Assembly (NCBI GenBank): GCA_026168455.1 | Contig: CM047427.1 | Span: 61,829,249 to 61,893,248, forward strand | DNA length: 64,000 bases | Reading direction: 5' to 3' | Origin: Theocolax elegans | Taxonomy: Eukaryota; Arthropoda; Insecta; Hymenoptera; Cerocephalidae | In this document: piece by piece, positions 1 through 10,407 of the stretch | Layout: each line of letters starts with the position of its first letter | Position numbering within the stretch: the stretch's first letter is position 1 | Position numbers and translations under genes: made by a program | The notes under the pieces: model-generated | What the model was told of the DNA's origin: nothing | Databases searched by the model: none | The model's input: the letters and a program-made list of their open reading frames with translations, nothing else

Positions 1-259
1 GTAGCCCATTTGAAGATGCTCAGTTACAAACCGCCTCAATATCCCGTTGGATCAGTTCAATCCCATGAGCTATTTCACTTGGAACAAAATGAGCATAGAT
101 CTAAGTGTCATCAGCGAAAATCATAAATTTACATGAAGTCAAGACGTTGAGTAAATCATTAATAAAAATAGAAAAAGTAAAGGACCCAAGACCTAGAACG
201 AGTTTTTCTCCATTCAGATAGGTTGCCCATGCCATTTGTGACTACCTGGCGACAGTCGT
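1..259 (-). pseudogene. LINE reverse transcriptase fragment (catalytic FADD region)
   Basis: Read on the minus strand, this stretch gives a recognisable non-LTR reverse transcriptase segment: an 'IFINDLL'-type motif, then FADDT around 105-120, which is the catalytic motif of Jockey/CR1-type LINEs. An in-frame stop directly after FADDT and frame changes upstream show that it is dead. It continues off the left edge. It probably belongs to the same LINE whose upstream half lies at 4530-6650, with the BEL/Pao element at 260-4518 inserted between them. The RT section expected between the two halves (roughly 300 bp) is missing, so a deletion accompanied or followed the insertion. Clade assignment is by eye. 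Confidence 0.7.
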
Positions 260-555
260 TGTATAGTCTATGCATCTAGGCGTCTACCAACACAGCCTTC
301 ACCTCACTTCTAGCCGACAGGAGTCGCCACAGCCGTCCGCATCTGAGGTCGGGCCCTAATCGGCCCCTCCCGAGACGGCAGGAGTTAATACAACACGCAA
401 CCCCGCGCGGACTACTACCTGTAAAATGTATTTTCGCTCTCGTCACGCGATTCTGTAATAAAGTGTAACGGACAAACTAAACTTGTGAAACTCGTTATTT
501 CTTCACCTGCTTCTCCTCTCAACCCCAAGCAGTCGTGCAAGTAACTAAAAACCAC
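260..555 (+). repeat. 5' LTR of the BEL/Pao element
   Basis: It starts with TGTATAGTC and matches 4226-4518 with about 14 scattered differences. It contains AATAAA near 457, a likely polyadenylation signal. The exact 3' edge is uncertain because both copies run into a shared 'aaccactt' before diverging. Confidence 0.85.
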
Positions 556-824
556 TTTATATCCTTCGAGCCGGATACACCGACATAGCGGAGAAGCAGA
601 CAGAGGAAACGTCTTCAGGAGCACCAACGCAGAGGACTCGACATCGCCACATCCCCTGAGCAGCAGGAATTGAGCTATGGTTGAGCTCAACGTGAAAGCC
701 GAGACCACGGCTGGAGAACCCTTCGACGCCAACCCGCAACCATGAACGCAGCAGCCGAGCAGCCGAGTAAGTAGAGTCGTACAATAAGAATACACGCGCC
801 ACGCGCCGCGCATTACATCGGCGG

Positions 825-1045
825 TGTCCCCACGCCGCGCGCTCTCTTTGACCACGGTGGCGTTCCCACGCTGCGCGCTCCCCTTGATGGCGGTGGCGTC
901 CCCACGCCGCCCGCTCTCTTTGACGATGGTGGCGTCCCCGCGCCACCCGATCTACATGACAGCGGCGGCGTTCCCACGCCATCCGCTCTGTTTGACGGTG
1001 GTGGCGTCCCCACGCCGTGCGCTCTCCGCGTGGTATTCAGTGCCT
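825..1045. repeat. 36-bp GC-rich minisatellite inside the BEL/Pao element
   Basis: About six imperfect copies of a 36-bp unit begin with variants of TCCCCACGCCGCGCGCTC and end in GTGGCG. The period is a multiple of three, so both strands stay open and give 12-residue repeat peptides. These are consequences of the repeat, not genes. The block sits where gag/protease should be. Confidence 0.85.
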
Positions 1046-1172
1046 CACGACCTACATCCAGTGGTTGCAGCCTGAACGACACGATGCATGCCGGTCCCAA
1101 GCTCCAATCTAATATTGCCATTGTTATCACTCGCTGGAGGAGCAAACGAGTCGCCTTCTGCGCCGACGTAAA
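1046..1172 (+). other. Linker between minisatellite and RT
   Basis: This is residual BEL/Pao internal sequence just upstream of the readable RT. No intact reading frame or domain is recognised. The RT N-terminal motifs expected here are not visible. Confidence 0.4.
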
Positions 1173-2399
1173 ATGATGTTTTGGCAAGTCTGGGTCAAAC
1201 CCGAACACACGCACCTACAGCGAATTCTTTGGAGTCCGAACCCGGAGATCCCCGCCACTCACTACGCCCTTCTCACCGTCACCTACGGGCAAGCCAGCGC
1301 GCCATATCTTGTCATAAGTACGCTGAAGCAACTCTGCCAGGTCGAAGGAGCCAATCTCCCTGAAGCCGTTGACGCGGTCAACAGGGAACTGTACGTAGAT
1401 GACTTCCTCAGCGGAGCAGACGACCCTCGAATCAGCACGTCGTCGGCGTGATCAACTAATCGCTCTTCTCAAAGCAGGTGGCTTCACACTCAAGAAATGG
1501 GTCTCGAACAGCCCCGATCTCTTGGAGGATATCCCAATCGAGGATAGACTCCGACCAACATGGCTACAGTTTTCAACGGACGGTCCGGTTAACGAACTGG
1601 GGATCTCCTGGAATCCAGTTCAGGATTGTTTCAGATTCACATCGCCCACTGTTGCATCCACGGCCACGCTCACCAAGAGGACAATCCTTACCGGACTAGC
1701 CAGGATATTCGATCCCACCGGATGGATGGCTCCAATCACTGTAGTCGCCAAGATGCTGATTCAAGACCTATGGCGCGCGAAGCTGGACTGGAACACCAAA
1801 GTCCCCGAGCCTTGGGCTGGAAAATGGAGAGCTTTCCAGAGTGACCTAAACGGCGTCAGTCGCATCACCATCCCACGCTTGACCCAACACTCTGGCGCAC
1901 GGAGAATCCAGCTACACGCGTTCGCTCGTTCGCCGACGCAAGTAGACGAGCCATGGCTACCGCACTCTACTGCAGGACCTCCGACCACAACGGCAAAAAC
2001 GTCACGACACGACTCCTGTGGGCCAAAACGAAGCTTTCGCCAATCAAGAGTCTTCTCCCTTCACCTCAAGCCTCTTCTAGAATAACAATTCCCCTACTCG
2101 AGTTAAGAGCAGCGCTACTCGCTGCCAAACTGCTCCACCTCGTAGCATGCCACCTGGGTATCCCGATGACAGACTGCCACTTGTGGAGCGACTCCCAAGT
2201 AGCCCTGCACTGGCTGCACTCTGCCGAACCGACGGGAAGCAACATCATCGATGACTACGTGGCGCACGCGCACGAGCTCGTTCCTGGAGCAACGTGGCGC
2301 TACGTGCCCACCCGCGAGAACCCGGCCGATCTAGGAACACGAGGGACGGACGTCCAAGGGCTCTACGAGTACACCCTCTGGTGGGAAGGCCCCAGCTGA
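1173..2399 (+). pseudogene. BEL/Pao pol: reverse transcriptase and RNase H remnant
   Basis: Three overlapping frames together cover the second half of a BEL/Pao RT and its RNase H. Frame 1 (1173-1451) carries the TVTYGxASAPYL-type motif and the catalytic YVDD at 1392-1403. Frame 2 (1399-2085) continues with the thumb/connection region, including 'ARIFDPTGWMAP', typical of the Pao family (peptidase A17/Pao). Frame 3 (1953-2399) has the RNase H core with 'LELRAALLAA' and 'WSDSQVAL', the latter holding a catalytic Asp, and 'RENPADLGTRG' near its end. At least two frameshifts (around 1430 and 1950) rule out a working protein. The RT fingers are missing. Confidence 0.85.
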
Positions 2400-2564
2400 T
2401 TAAGGCAGGAGGAATGGCCGATTCGCAAAGCATCTCCTTCCGCGACAGACATCGATCCCGCCGATCCACCAACTGCACTGCAATGCTCGGCCACCCAAGC
2501 GACAATCCCCGCCGACCCACACCCCATCGACAAGTTCTGTGACTTAGACAAGCTTCTCAGAGCC

Positions 2565-3965
2565 ATGTCGAGATGTCGACGAATCCTCCGCCGCCGCGTC
2601 GACGACAGTATTCCGCCGGCCAGAGCGATCGTCAGTACCCAGGAGACGCGCCAGGAATTCCTCGCCTGCATTCGGATCAGCCAAGGCATAGGCTTCACAC
2701 AGGACATCGCACGAATCCGACTTGGTCAACCTGTCAAGCTAGGCAGCCCCCTCAGGTCTCTGGCACCCTTCGTCGATGACCATGGCATCTTGAGAGTCGA
2801 CGGCAGACTCCAACACTCGCTCCTTCCTTTCGAGGAAAAGCACCCTGTCATCCTGTGCGGCCGCTCCCCCCTGGCCCGCCTCGTGATTCGCTGGGCTCAC
2901 CTACGCAGCCTTCATGCCGGTTTTCGGACTACCTACGCATACGTTGTCCGCCGTGCCTGGATCCTCGGCGGCCGAGTACGCGTTCGATCTTTCATCCACA
3001 AATGCACTCGTTGCGCCATATCCAATCCTAGGCCTATGAGGCAGACTATGGCCCACCTGCCGGCTGCCTGCGTCACTCCCGCCTCCGCCTTCCAACGCAC
3101 CGGCGTAGACTACGCTGGCCCATTCCAAGTGCTCAGATCCAAAGGTCGGGGTGCTAAATCCACCAAGGGATACGTCACGCTCTTTGTCTGCTTGACCACC
3201 AAAGCCATCCATCTCGAGCTCGTTGGCGACCTCACCACGCAGAGCTTCCTTGGAGCTCTCGACCGATTTACTGGCCGGCGAGGCCAGCCACAAGAGATGT
3301 GAAGTGACAATGGCACCACGTTCCGCGGTGCCAACGCAGAACTTCATCGCCAATTGCGTGCTGCCGAAATGGACTGGCCCCAGATCGAGGGTAACCTCGC
3401 AAAACAGGGCATCTCTTGCGATTCATCCCGCCCTCAGCTCCACACTTCGGCGGGATCTGGGAAGCCGGCGTCAAATCCACGAAACATCACTTACGTCGAC
3501 TCGCTGGCCCTAAACAGCTTACCTTCGAGGAGTTTTCGACTCTATTAGTCAACATCGAGCGGGTGCTGAATTGCAGACCACTGGCACCATTGTCTGGAGA
3601 CCCAGAAGACGTCGAAGCTCTTACCCCGGCGCATTTTCTCATCGGTCGATCGCTAGCCGTCATGCCGCACCCGGTCGAGTCAGGTTCACATCTGGATAAG
3701 TCCACTCATTGAGCCAAATGGACTCGCACGCGACCAAATCTCTCAGTCGGCGACTTGGTAGTCATCCTCGATCCGCAACTCCTGAAGCCCAACGGCCGCT
3801 GGCCGCTTGGCCGAGTTACTCATGTTCACCCTGGACCGGACGGTCTCGTTCGGGTGGCCACCGTCAGGACCGCCGACAGCTCCTACACCCGTCCCATTGT
3901 AGAGATGGTTAGGCTGCCGGTCTATCAAGAAGATCGTGCTCCCTCACCCTCACATACTGCTGGCA
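2565..3965 (+). pseudogene. BEL/Pao pol: integrase and C-terminal domain remnant
   Basis: The 2565-3302 frame holds the integrase H2C2 zinc finger (HLRSLH, then CTRC near 3004-3015) followed by the first catalytic Asp in GVDYAGPF (around 3108). A TGA at 3300-3302 falls directly before the second catalytic motif SDNG. Reading resumes in other frames: an HFGGIWEAG segment near 3440 that includes the catalytic Glu, then the C-terminal DUF5641-like domain at 3735-3930 (VGDLVVILD and 'NGRWPLGRV'). Another stop lies near 3710. Domain order matches BEL/Pao pol. Inactive. Confidence 0.85.
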
Positions 3966-4019
3966 CGAAGCCGGGATCTGCTACCCAGGATGCAATGACC
4001 ACCGATTAACGCGATTTGA

Positions 4020-4225
4020 CTGTTGCCATCTCGCTGGAGGATTTACAATGACGAAAGGCATCATTGGATTGTCTCCGCCGCCCACGGCGGGCGGCATCTC
4101 CAGGCTGTCACTATCTCCCACGGCGGGCGGCACCATCATTGAAGCCCTCGCCAAGATGCCTTGCGGGCTCCAAGCCCCCCTTTCCTCTCTTCTTAAAGTT
4201 CGCTCGCGGAACGAGGCGGGCGGGA
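4020..4225 (+). promoter_or_regulatory. 3' non-coding leader and polypurine tract of BEL/Pao
   Basis: After the last coding trace, the sequence has two GGCGGGCGGC-type repeats (4085-4130). It ends in a purine-rich stretch (GAGGCGGGCGGGA, 4213-4225) directly abutting the 3' LTR, the expected position of the plus-strand primer. Confidence 0.6.
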
Positions 4226-4518
4226 TGTATAGTCTATGCATCTCGGCGTCTTACCAACACAGCCTTCACCTCACGTCCAGCCGACAGGAGTCGCCACAGC
4301 CGTCCGCATCTGAGGTCGGGCCCTGATCGGCCCTTCCCGAGACGGCAGGAGTTAGTACAACACGCAACCCTGCGCGAACTACTACCTGTAAAATGTATTT
4401 TCGCTCTCGTCACGCGATTCTGTAATAAAGTGTAACGGACAAACGAAAACTTGTGAAACTCGTTATTTCTTCACCTGCTTCTCCTCTCAACCCCAAACAT
4501 TCGTGCAAGTAACTAAAA
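4226..4518 (+). repeat. 3' LTR of the BEL/Pao element
   Basis: Second copy of the LTR at 260. It starts with the same 18 bases and runs through AATAAA near 4424 to 'gcaagtaacta'. Sequence beyond about 4530 reads as minus-strand LINE RT again. Confidence 0.85.
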
Positions 4519-4524
4519 AACCAC

Positions 4525-5330
4525 TTCTTTCGAGCAACTTGGACAGTTCTGGTAATTGAGCTATAGGCCGAGTTTTATTTGGTGACTCTATTTTATTCGT
4601 TTTAGCTAAAGGAAGGAGTAACGCGTGTTTGCAATGATCCGGAAAACTAGAATTAGTTAAAGATAAATTAAAGAGATATGAGATCCGTGTTATGAGAGGA
4701 GGTGGTGCTAATTTCAGCATTTCAACGGAAATACCATCAAAGCCCTTCAATTTAGAGGACGCGCACTGAAGAACAGATAGAACGTCAGAGTCAGTAACAA
4801 TGTTGAACACAAACTGAGCATTTAGGTTGTGATTGAATCAGGTCGACTGTTCCCTGCAAAGTGCTTATTTAGAGTGTCGAGAGAAAAGTGGCTAAGAGGC
4901 AATGGTTTTGTTTGGCCCATAATACCCATTTTTTTAAACTCACGCCATTTAGCTCTGGCGTCAGGAGCACTTTTAAGTTTGTTTTCAAAGTAGGCGTTTT
5001 TCCTGGTATCTAATTCATTTGATACCTCTCGACGAAGTGCTCTAAACTTATCAATGTCGATGTTTTTCCCATAAAGAGTAGCTAATTTGAAAGCTTTATC
5101 GCGGATATTCATTTTGCGACGAAGGTCAAGTGTAACCCAAGGTTTATTGTTTTTTCTAAATGCTAGCTTCATTTCAAGTGCATGTTTGTCAAATGTTTTA
5201 AGTATCACGTTTTCAATATTGTACAGTTCAATATTTACAGTATTATTATTAATACTGAGACTCGTGTTACAATCCGAAATAATAAATGAGATTCTTAAGC
5301 CAGCTACAGTCTTAAAATCTATGAGATAAT
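4525..5330 (-). pseudogene. LINE ORF2: pre-RT region and RT fingers
   Basis: Two minus-strand frames (5208-4822 and 4810-4525) give the segment between endonuclease and RT and the start of the RT. Recognisable motifs are 'KGFDGIS', 'ISYLFNLSL', 'LPLAKTNK' and 'RPIAQLPELSKLLER', matching motifs 0-2 of Jockey/CR1-type RTs. The frame ends where the BEL/Pao 3' LTR begins. A frameshift lies near 4815. The catalytic part is displaced to 1-259. Confidence 0.8.
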
Positions 5331-5536
5331 CCCCGAGTGCACTAAGGTAGTTACTTATATCATGGTGAAGTTCCTTAAGGTTTACTTGTTTTAGGTTACA
5401 CGGAAGGATTGATAGAGGTGGCCTTAGCGAGGCAGTTAGGTTATAATCTATCTCTATAAAGTCATGGCCAACTGCAAAAGGAGATGCCGATTTACGATAA
5501 TCCGTTACAGCATTAAATCTTTTAATATAAATAAGT

Positions 5537-6025
5537 CTAACCAGGTATCGGCTGTTCGAGAACGAACACGAAAATGTGAGTGATGCGTGGGTTCGGAAGG
5601 AACCAGGTTGAGTGCAAGGGCTTCCATCTGAGCCCGCAAAAACAAAGTATCGCTATTGTTACGTTCATGTTTATGTTAACGTCTCCAGTTAAAATGATAT
5701 TAGTGTAGCGCGGTAGATTCATTTCGAGCACCTCAAAGAAGTGAGTGGGATAGGCAGAATGAGGTCAGAGGTAGATGGCTTCTAACAAATTAAAATTGGT
5801 TTTAAGACGATTTATATTTATGTGACCAACTACGATAGACTTTGTGGTATCTATCACTCGAGGTTGTCCTGTTCTATTTCTTAATTCCATAGAAGGCATC
5901 GGTAAATTCGGTTGCTGTTCAGTTTGCAGTGAAGGGAGAGTAAAAAGATCCTGTTGACTACGTATTTCTATAAAAGGTGACTTGACAGACTTACGTAGGG
6001 AAACGGTTAGGTTTCTCACCACAGG
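5537..6025 (-). pseudogene. LINE ORF2: apurinic-type endonuclease remnant
   Basis: The 6022-5765 frame ends in 'VVGHININRL', the start of LINE endonuclease domains (usually xxHINxRSL). The 5731-5537 frame contains 'ILTGDVNIN', corresponding to the GDFN motif. Stops and a deletion separate them, and several hundred bases of endonuclease are unreadable. Same element as 4525-5330 and 1-259. Confidence 0.7.
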
Positions 6026-6355
6026 TTTGAGGTATCCCTTTTCTTTAACTACTAGTCTCGCAGATTTTTCAAGCTGATAAATTCACGTGGCCAAGCCAAA
6101 TAGGGGACACAAAAATCTTGGAATTTTCTCCACACCCAAAAAGAGTGGCAGAGGTTTGATTTTTCAGGACCGATGTCTTCTGAGATCCCTGACCGTAGGT
6201 GAAGATAGTTTAATAACGATATCTTTTCTATTTACTACTACAGAAGAGGTAGCGTCAGATTCGTTTTTTCGTTTTTTATCTTCCCACAGACGAGCTACCA
6301 TAACGTGTGAAAAAAGAGATGCAAGCCCCAATATCTGGAGAATGCGATGGACTAT

Positions 6356-6652
6356 TTACTCGGGTGAGAGATTAAGCCCCGACGGAACACCTGGAATTTT
6401 GATTTCGCATGGATCAACTATAATCTTCGACTCGTATTGCAAATTCAAGTCGTTCCGAAGAGATGCAATTTCTTTTTGGGTCGCATCACAAGCATCCGTG
6501 ATAAGTGAGCGCAATGAGGAAAATTCCTCAGTTAACTTAATAATGGTTTGGTTTAGTTTCGATTGAAAATTGGCGAACCAGCGCGGAGTGACCGAGTCAT
6601 CATTTTGCGTTCGGTCATGGACATTTCTCCCAGAGGACAAATCTCCCACCAA
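6356..6652 (-). pseudogene. LINE ORF1 fragment
   Basis: A 98-residue minus-strand frame contains 'VTPRWFANFQSKLNQ' followed by a leucine-rich amphipathic stretch that looks like a coiled coil. This is the style of ORF1 proteins of CR1/Jockey-like insect LINEs. It lies upstream of the endonuclease on the same strand. Its first residues run into the terminal repeat of the foldback element at 6613, so either the true start was lost or the foldback element sits at the LINE 5' end. Confidence 0.55.
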
Positions 6653-6737
6653 TCACAAGCGAGCATTTTAAAAATTCCCACCAATCAGAAGGCGTTCGAA
6701 ATAAACAATTGAACATCTCTGATGCTTTTAGTAATAA

Positions 6738-7130
6738 CTTAAGTATTTACTTTAGTCAACACTTAAGAAGTTACTTAAGATTTGACCAAATTTTTTATAT
6801 TTTGTATTTGGACTTGCTGCTCAAGTTCTTCTTAAGTTGAATCTTAAGTAATCAATTGGAAATTTTTTAATTTTTTTTTAGGTATTCCACTCGAACTTAA
6901 GTAAATGCTTAAGTAAATGCTTAAGTAAATGCTTAAGTCAATACTTAAGTCAATTATTAAGTCAATACTTAAGTCAAGTCAATACTTAAGTCAAAACTTA
7001 AGTCAAAACTTAAGTCAAAACTTAAGTCAAAACTTAGTCAAAACTTAAGTCAAAACTTCAGTACAATACTTAATTCAATACGTAAGTCAATACTTAAGAT
7101 AGTACTTAAGTAAATACTTAAGTAAATGTA
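6738..7130. repeat. CTTAAG-rich short tandem array, left arm
   Basis: This is a run of about 30 degenerate units of 10-13 bp, each carrying the palindrome CTTAAG, mostly as ACTTAAGTCAAA or GCTTAAGTAAAT. It is mirrored at 9860-10280 in the right arm. Confidence 0.85.
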
Positions 7131-7739
7131 TAATTGAAATTCTACAAGGAAAAGAAAGCATTCTGATTAGAAATGTTGCACATGAGGAATGACTAAGTAG
7201 AGAGGACATGTTTAGGCTTCCCTATGTAGCCATTACTTGATAGACACGGCGCGCATTTCGGGTCCAAGTTAGATAATCAGATTTCCTTATTAGCCCATGA
7301 CAAACTTCTAACGACGAAGCAGACAAATAAATAATACTACAATTTTGTCTATATTAATTTGAATTAGTTCATGTATCCTAGTTATAACTTACAAAATAGA
7401 TGTTCTTAACCTCAAACCATTATACTATGAAAATAACGTCGATAATCTCAACATTTCAAAATTAATAAAACACCTTATTTTAATATTTAGCACATATACT
7501 TCTAACACCAAATCACTAAAATGATAAAAATACCCGCAACATCATCAAAATTAATAGAAACATACTTGTTGTAACGTTTAAAATATTAATAAAAACTAGA
7601 TAAAACCAATAAAATAAATACTCTTAACCTCAAATCTTTAAAATCATTGATATACCGTAAAAAATATTACAGAATTAACAGAAACATATTAGGTACTACC
7701 AATAAAATAGATATGTCTAACCTCAAATGGTTAAAGTTA

Positions 7740-9240
7740 TTAAAACAACCTCAACTTGGAGAAACACTCTTATCATAACCTATAAAATAAATATTCGTAA
7801 CCTCAAATATATAAAATAATTGAAATAACGTAAAAAATTTCAACATTAGAGAAATTAAGAGAATCATTTTAGTTTCAACCAATGGTACTAACCTCAAATC
7901 TTTCAAATTACTAAAACAACCTCAAATAATATTAAAATTTTAAATTAGTAGAAACACTCTTATTATAAACTGTTAAGTACTAAAAACGGGCTGATTATAA
8001 CCTATAAAATATGTACTCATCACCTCAAATTTATAAATAATTGAAATACCGTAAAAAAACACCATCATTAGAGAATTAACAGAACCATTTTAGTGTCAAC
8101 CAATGGTTTCTAACCTCAAATCGTTAAAATTACTAAACAACCTCAAAAAATATCGAAATTAGAAAATTAGTAGAAACACTCTTATTATAATCTATAAAAT
8201 AAATATTCGTGACCTCAAATCTATAAAATAATTGAAATAACGTAAAAAATATCAACATTAGAGAATTAAGAGAATCATTTAGTTTCATCCAATGGTACTA
8301 ACCTCAAATCTTTCAAATTACTAAACAACCTCAAAAATATCGAAATTAGAAAATTAGTAGAAACACTCTTATTATAACCTATAAAATAAATATTCGTAAC
8401 CTCAATCTATAAAATAATTGAAATAACGTAAAAAATATCAACATTAGAGAATTAAGAGAATTATTTAGTTTCAACCAATAAAATAGATATTTCTAACCTC
8501 AAATAGTTTAAAATTACTAAAACAACCTCAAATAATATTAAAATTTTAAATTAGTAGAAACAATCTTATTATAAACTGTTAAGTTACTAAAAACGGGCTG
8601 ATTATAACCTATAAAATATGTACTCATAACCTCAAATCTATAAATAATTGAAATAACGTAAAAAACACCAACATTAGAGAATTAACAGAATCATTTTAGT
8701 GTCAACCAATGATTCTAACCTCAAAACGTTAAAATTACTAAAAACAAGCCCAACAAATACCGAAATTGAAAAATTAATAGTAACACTCTTATTATAACCT
8801 ACAAAATTACTAAAAACGGCGGATTATAACCTACAATATATGTACTCATAACCTCAAATTTATAAATAACTGAAATAACGTAAAAAATACCAACATTAGA
8901 GAATTAACAGAACCATTTTAATGTCAACCAAATGTTCTAGCCTCAAATCGTTAAAATTACTAAAAACAAGTTCAACAAATATCGAAATTTAAAAATTAGT
9001 AGTAACACTCTTATTATAACCTGTAAAATTACTAGAAACGGTCTGCTTATAACCTATAAAATATATACTCATAACCTCAAATTTATAAACAATTGAAATA
9101 ACGTAAAAAAATACCAACTTCAGAGAATTAACAGATCCATTTTAGTGGCAACCAATGGTTCTAACCTCAAATCGTTAAAATTACTAAAACAAGCTCAACA
9201 AATACCGAAATTTGAAAACTAGTAGAAACACTCTTATTAT
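7740..9240. repeat. Central tandem array of about 190-230 bp units
   Basis: About eight degenerate copies are marked by AAACACTCTTATTATAACCT (starting near 7760, 7945, 8170, 8357, 8557, 8785, 9005 and 9225) and 'CCTCAAAT..TAAAAT' blocks. All copies point the same way, so this is the unpaired loop between the foldback arms. No coding potential. Confidence 0.75.
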
Positions 9241-9859
9241 AACCAATATTATTTTAATCATTTGAGGTTATACATATCTATTTTATTGCTAGTACCTAAT
9301 ATGTTTCTGTTAATTCTGTAATATTTTTTACGGTATATCAATGATTTAAAGATTTGAGGTTAAGAGTATTTATTTTATTGGTTTTATCTAGTTTTTTATT
9401 AATATTTTAAACGTTACAAGTATGTTTCTATTAATTTTGATGATGTTGCGGGTATTTTTATCATTTTAATGATTTGGTGTTAGAAGTATATGTGCTAAAT
9501 ATTAAAAATAAGGTGTTTTATTAATTTCGAAATGTTGAGATTATCGGCGTTATTTTCATTGTATAATGGTTTGAGGTTAAGAACATCTATTTTGTAGGTT
9601 ATAACTAGGATACATGAACTAATTCAAATTAATATAATACAAAAATTGTAGTATTATTTATTTGTCTGCTTCGTCGTTAGAAGTTTGTCATGGGCGAATA
9701 AGGAAATCTGATTATCTAACTTGGACCCGAAATGCGCGCCGTTGTCTATCAAGTAATGGCTACATAGGGAAGCCTAAACATGCCCTCTCTACTTAGTCAT
9801 TCCTCATGTGCAACATTTCTAATCAAATGCTTTCTTTTCCTTGTAGAATTTCAATTATA

Positions 9860-10285
9860 CATTTACTTAAGTATTTACTTAAGTACTATCTTAAGTATTG
9901 ACTTACGTATTGAATTAAGTATTGACTGAAGTTTTGACTTAAGTTTTGACTTAAGTTTTGACTTAAGTATTGAATTAAGTATTGACTGAAGTTTTGACTT
10001 AAGTTTTGACTTAAGTTTTGACTTAAGTTTTGACTTAAGTTTTGACTTAAGTATTGACTTAAGTATTGACTTAAGTATTGACTTAAGCATTTACTTAAGC
10101 ATTTACTTAAGCATTTACTTAAGTTCGAGTGGAATGCCTAAAAAAAAATTAAAAAATTTCCAATTAATTACTTAAGATTCAACTTAAGAAGAACTTGAGC
10201 AGCAAGTCCAAATACAAAATATAAAAAATTTGGTTAATTCTGAAGTAACTTCTTAAGTGTTGACTAAAGTAAATACTTAAGTTAT
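9860..10285. repeat. CTTAAG-rich short tandem array, right arm
   Basis: Inverse of the array at 6738-7130, with units such as TTTTGACTTAAG and ATTTACTTAAG. The open frame seen here on the minus strand (LKSKLKS-type repeats) comes from the 12-bp period and is not a gene. Confidence 0.85.
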
Positions 10286-10407
10286 TACTAAAAGCATCAG
10301 AGATGTTCAATTGTTTATTTCGAACGCCTTCTGATTGGTGGGAATTTTTTAAAATGCTCGCTTGTGATTGGTGGGAGATTTGTCCTCTGGGAGAAATGTC
10401 CATGACC

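Larger units (their letters stand above)
260..4518 (+). mobile_element. Decayed BEL/Pao LTR retrotransposon, internally deleted
   Basis: Two direct repeats of about 290 bp begin with the same TGTATAGTCTATGCATCT at 260 and 4226 and differ at roughly 5% of positions. Between them lie a BEL/Pao-type RT, RNase H, integrase zinc finger, integrase core and C-terminal domain, in that order. The space between the 5' LTR and the RT is only about 600 bp, so gag and protease are gone and a 36-bp minisatellite sits there instead. Stops and frameshifts break the pol frame several times. The element lies inside a minus-strand LINE. I could not see a clean target duplication. Confidence 0.88.
6613..10407. 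mobile_element. 3.8 kb foldback element with about 1.1 kb inverted arms
   Basis: The left end GGTCATGGACATTTCTCCCA (6613) is the reverse complement of the right end at 10407. The complementarity continues inwards for roughly 1.1 kb: left arm 6613 to about 7735, right arm about 9245 to 10407. Landmarks repeated in opposite orientation include the 'CACCAATCAC' block, the CTTAAG arrays, the block around 7235-7330 mirrored at 9660-9760, and the AACCTCAAA-rich inner parts. No transposase-like frame is present. Sequences outside the two ends differ, so the repeat edges are real. No convincing target duplication was found. It resembles Foldback-type non-autonomous DNA transposons. The family is unknown to me. 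Confidence 0.85.

Noticed and set aside
824..1214. Overlapping repeat-rich frames on both strands (possible proline- or histidine-rich protein)
   Set aside because: They arise from the 36-bp minisatellite, whose period keeps all frames open.
6880..7130. CRISPR-like short repeat array
   Set aside because: Units are 10-13 bp without unique spacers, mirrored in an inverted arm. This is a eukaryotic transposon subterminal array.
9875..10090. 71-codon frame of LKSKLKS repeats
   Set aside because: Direct product of a 12-bp tandem repeat; no gene.
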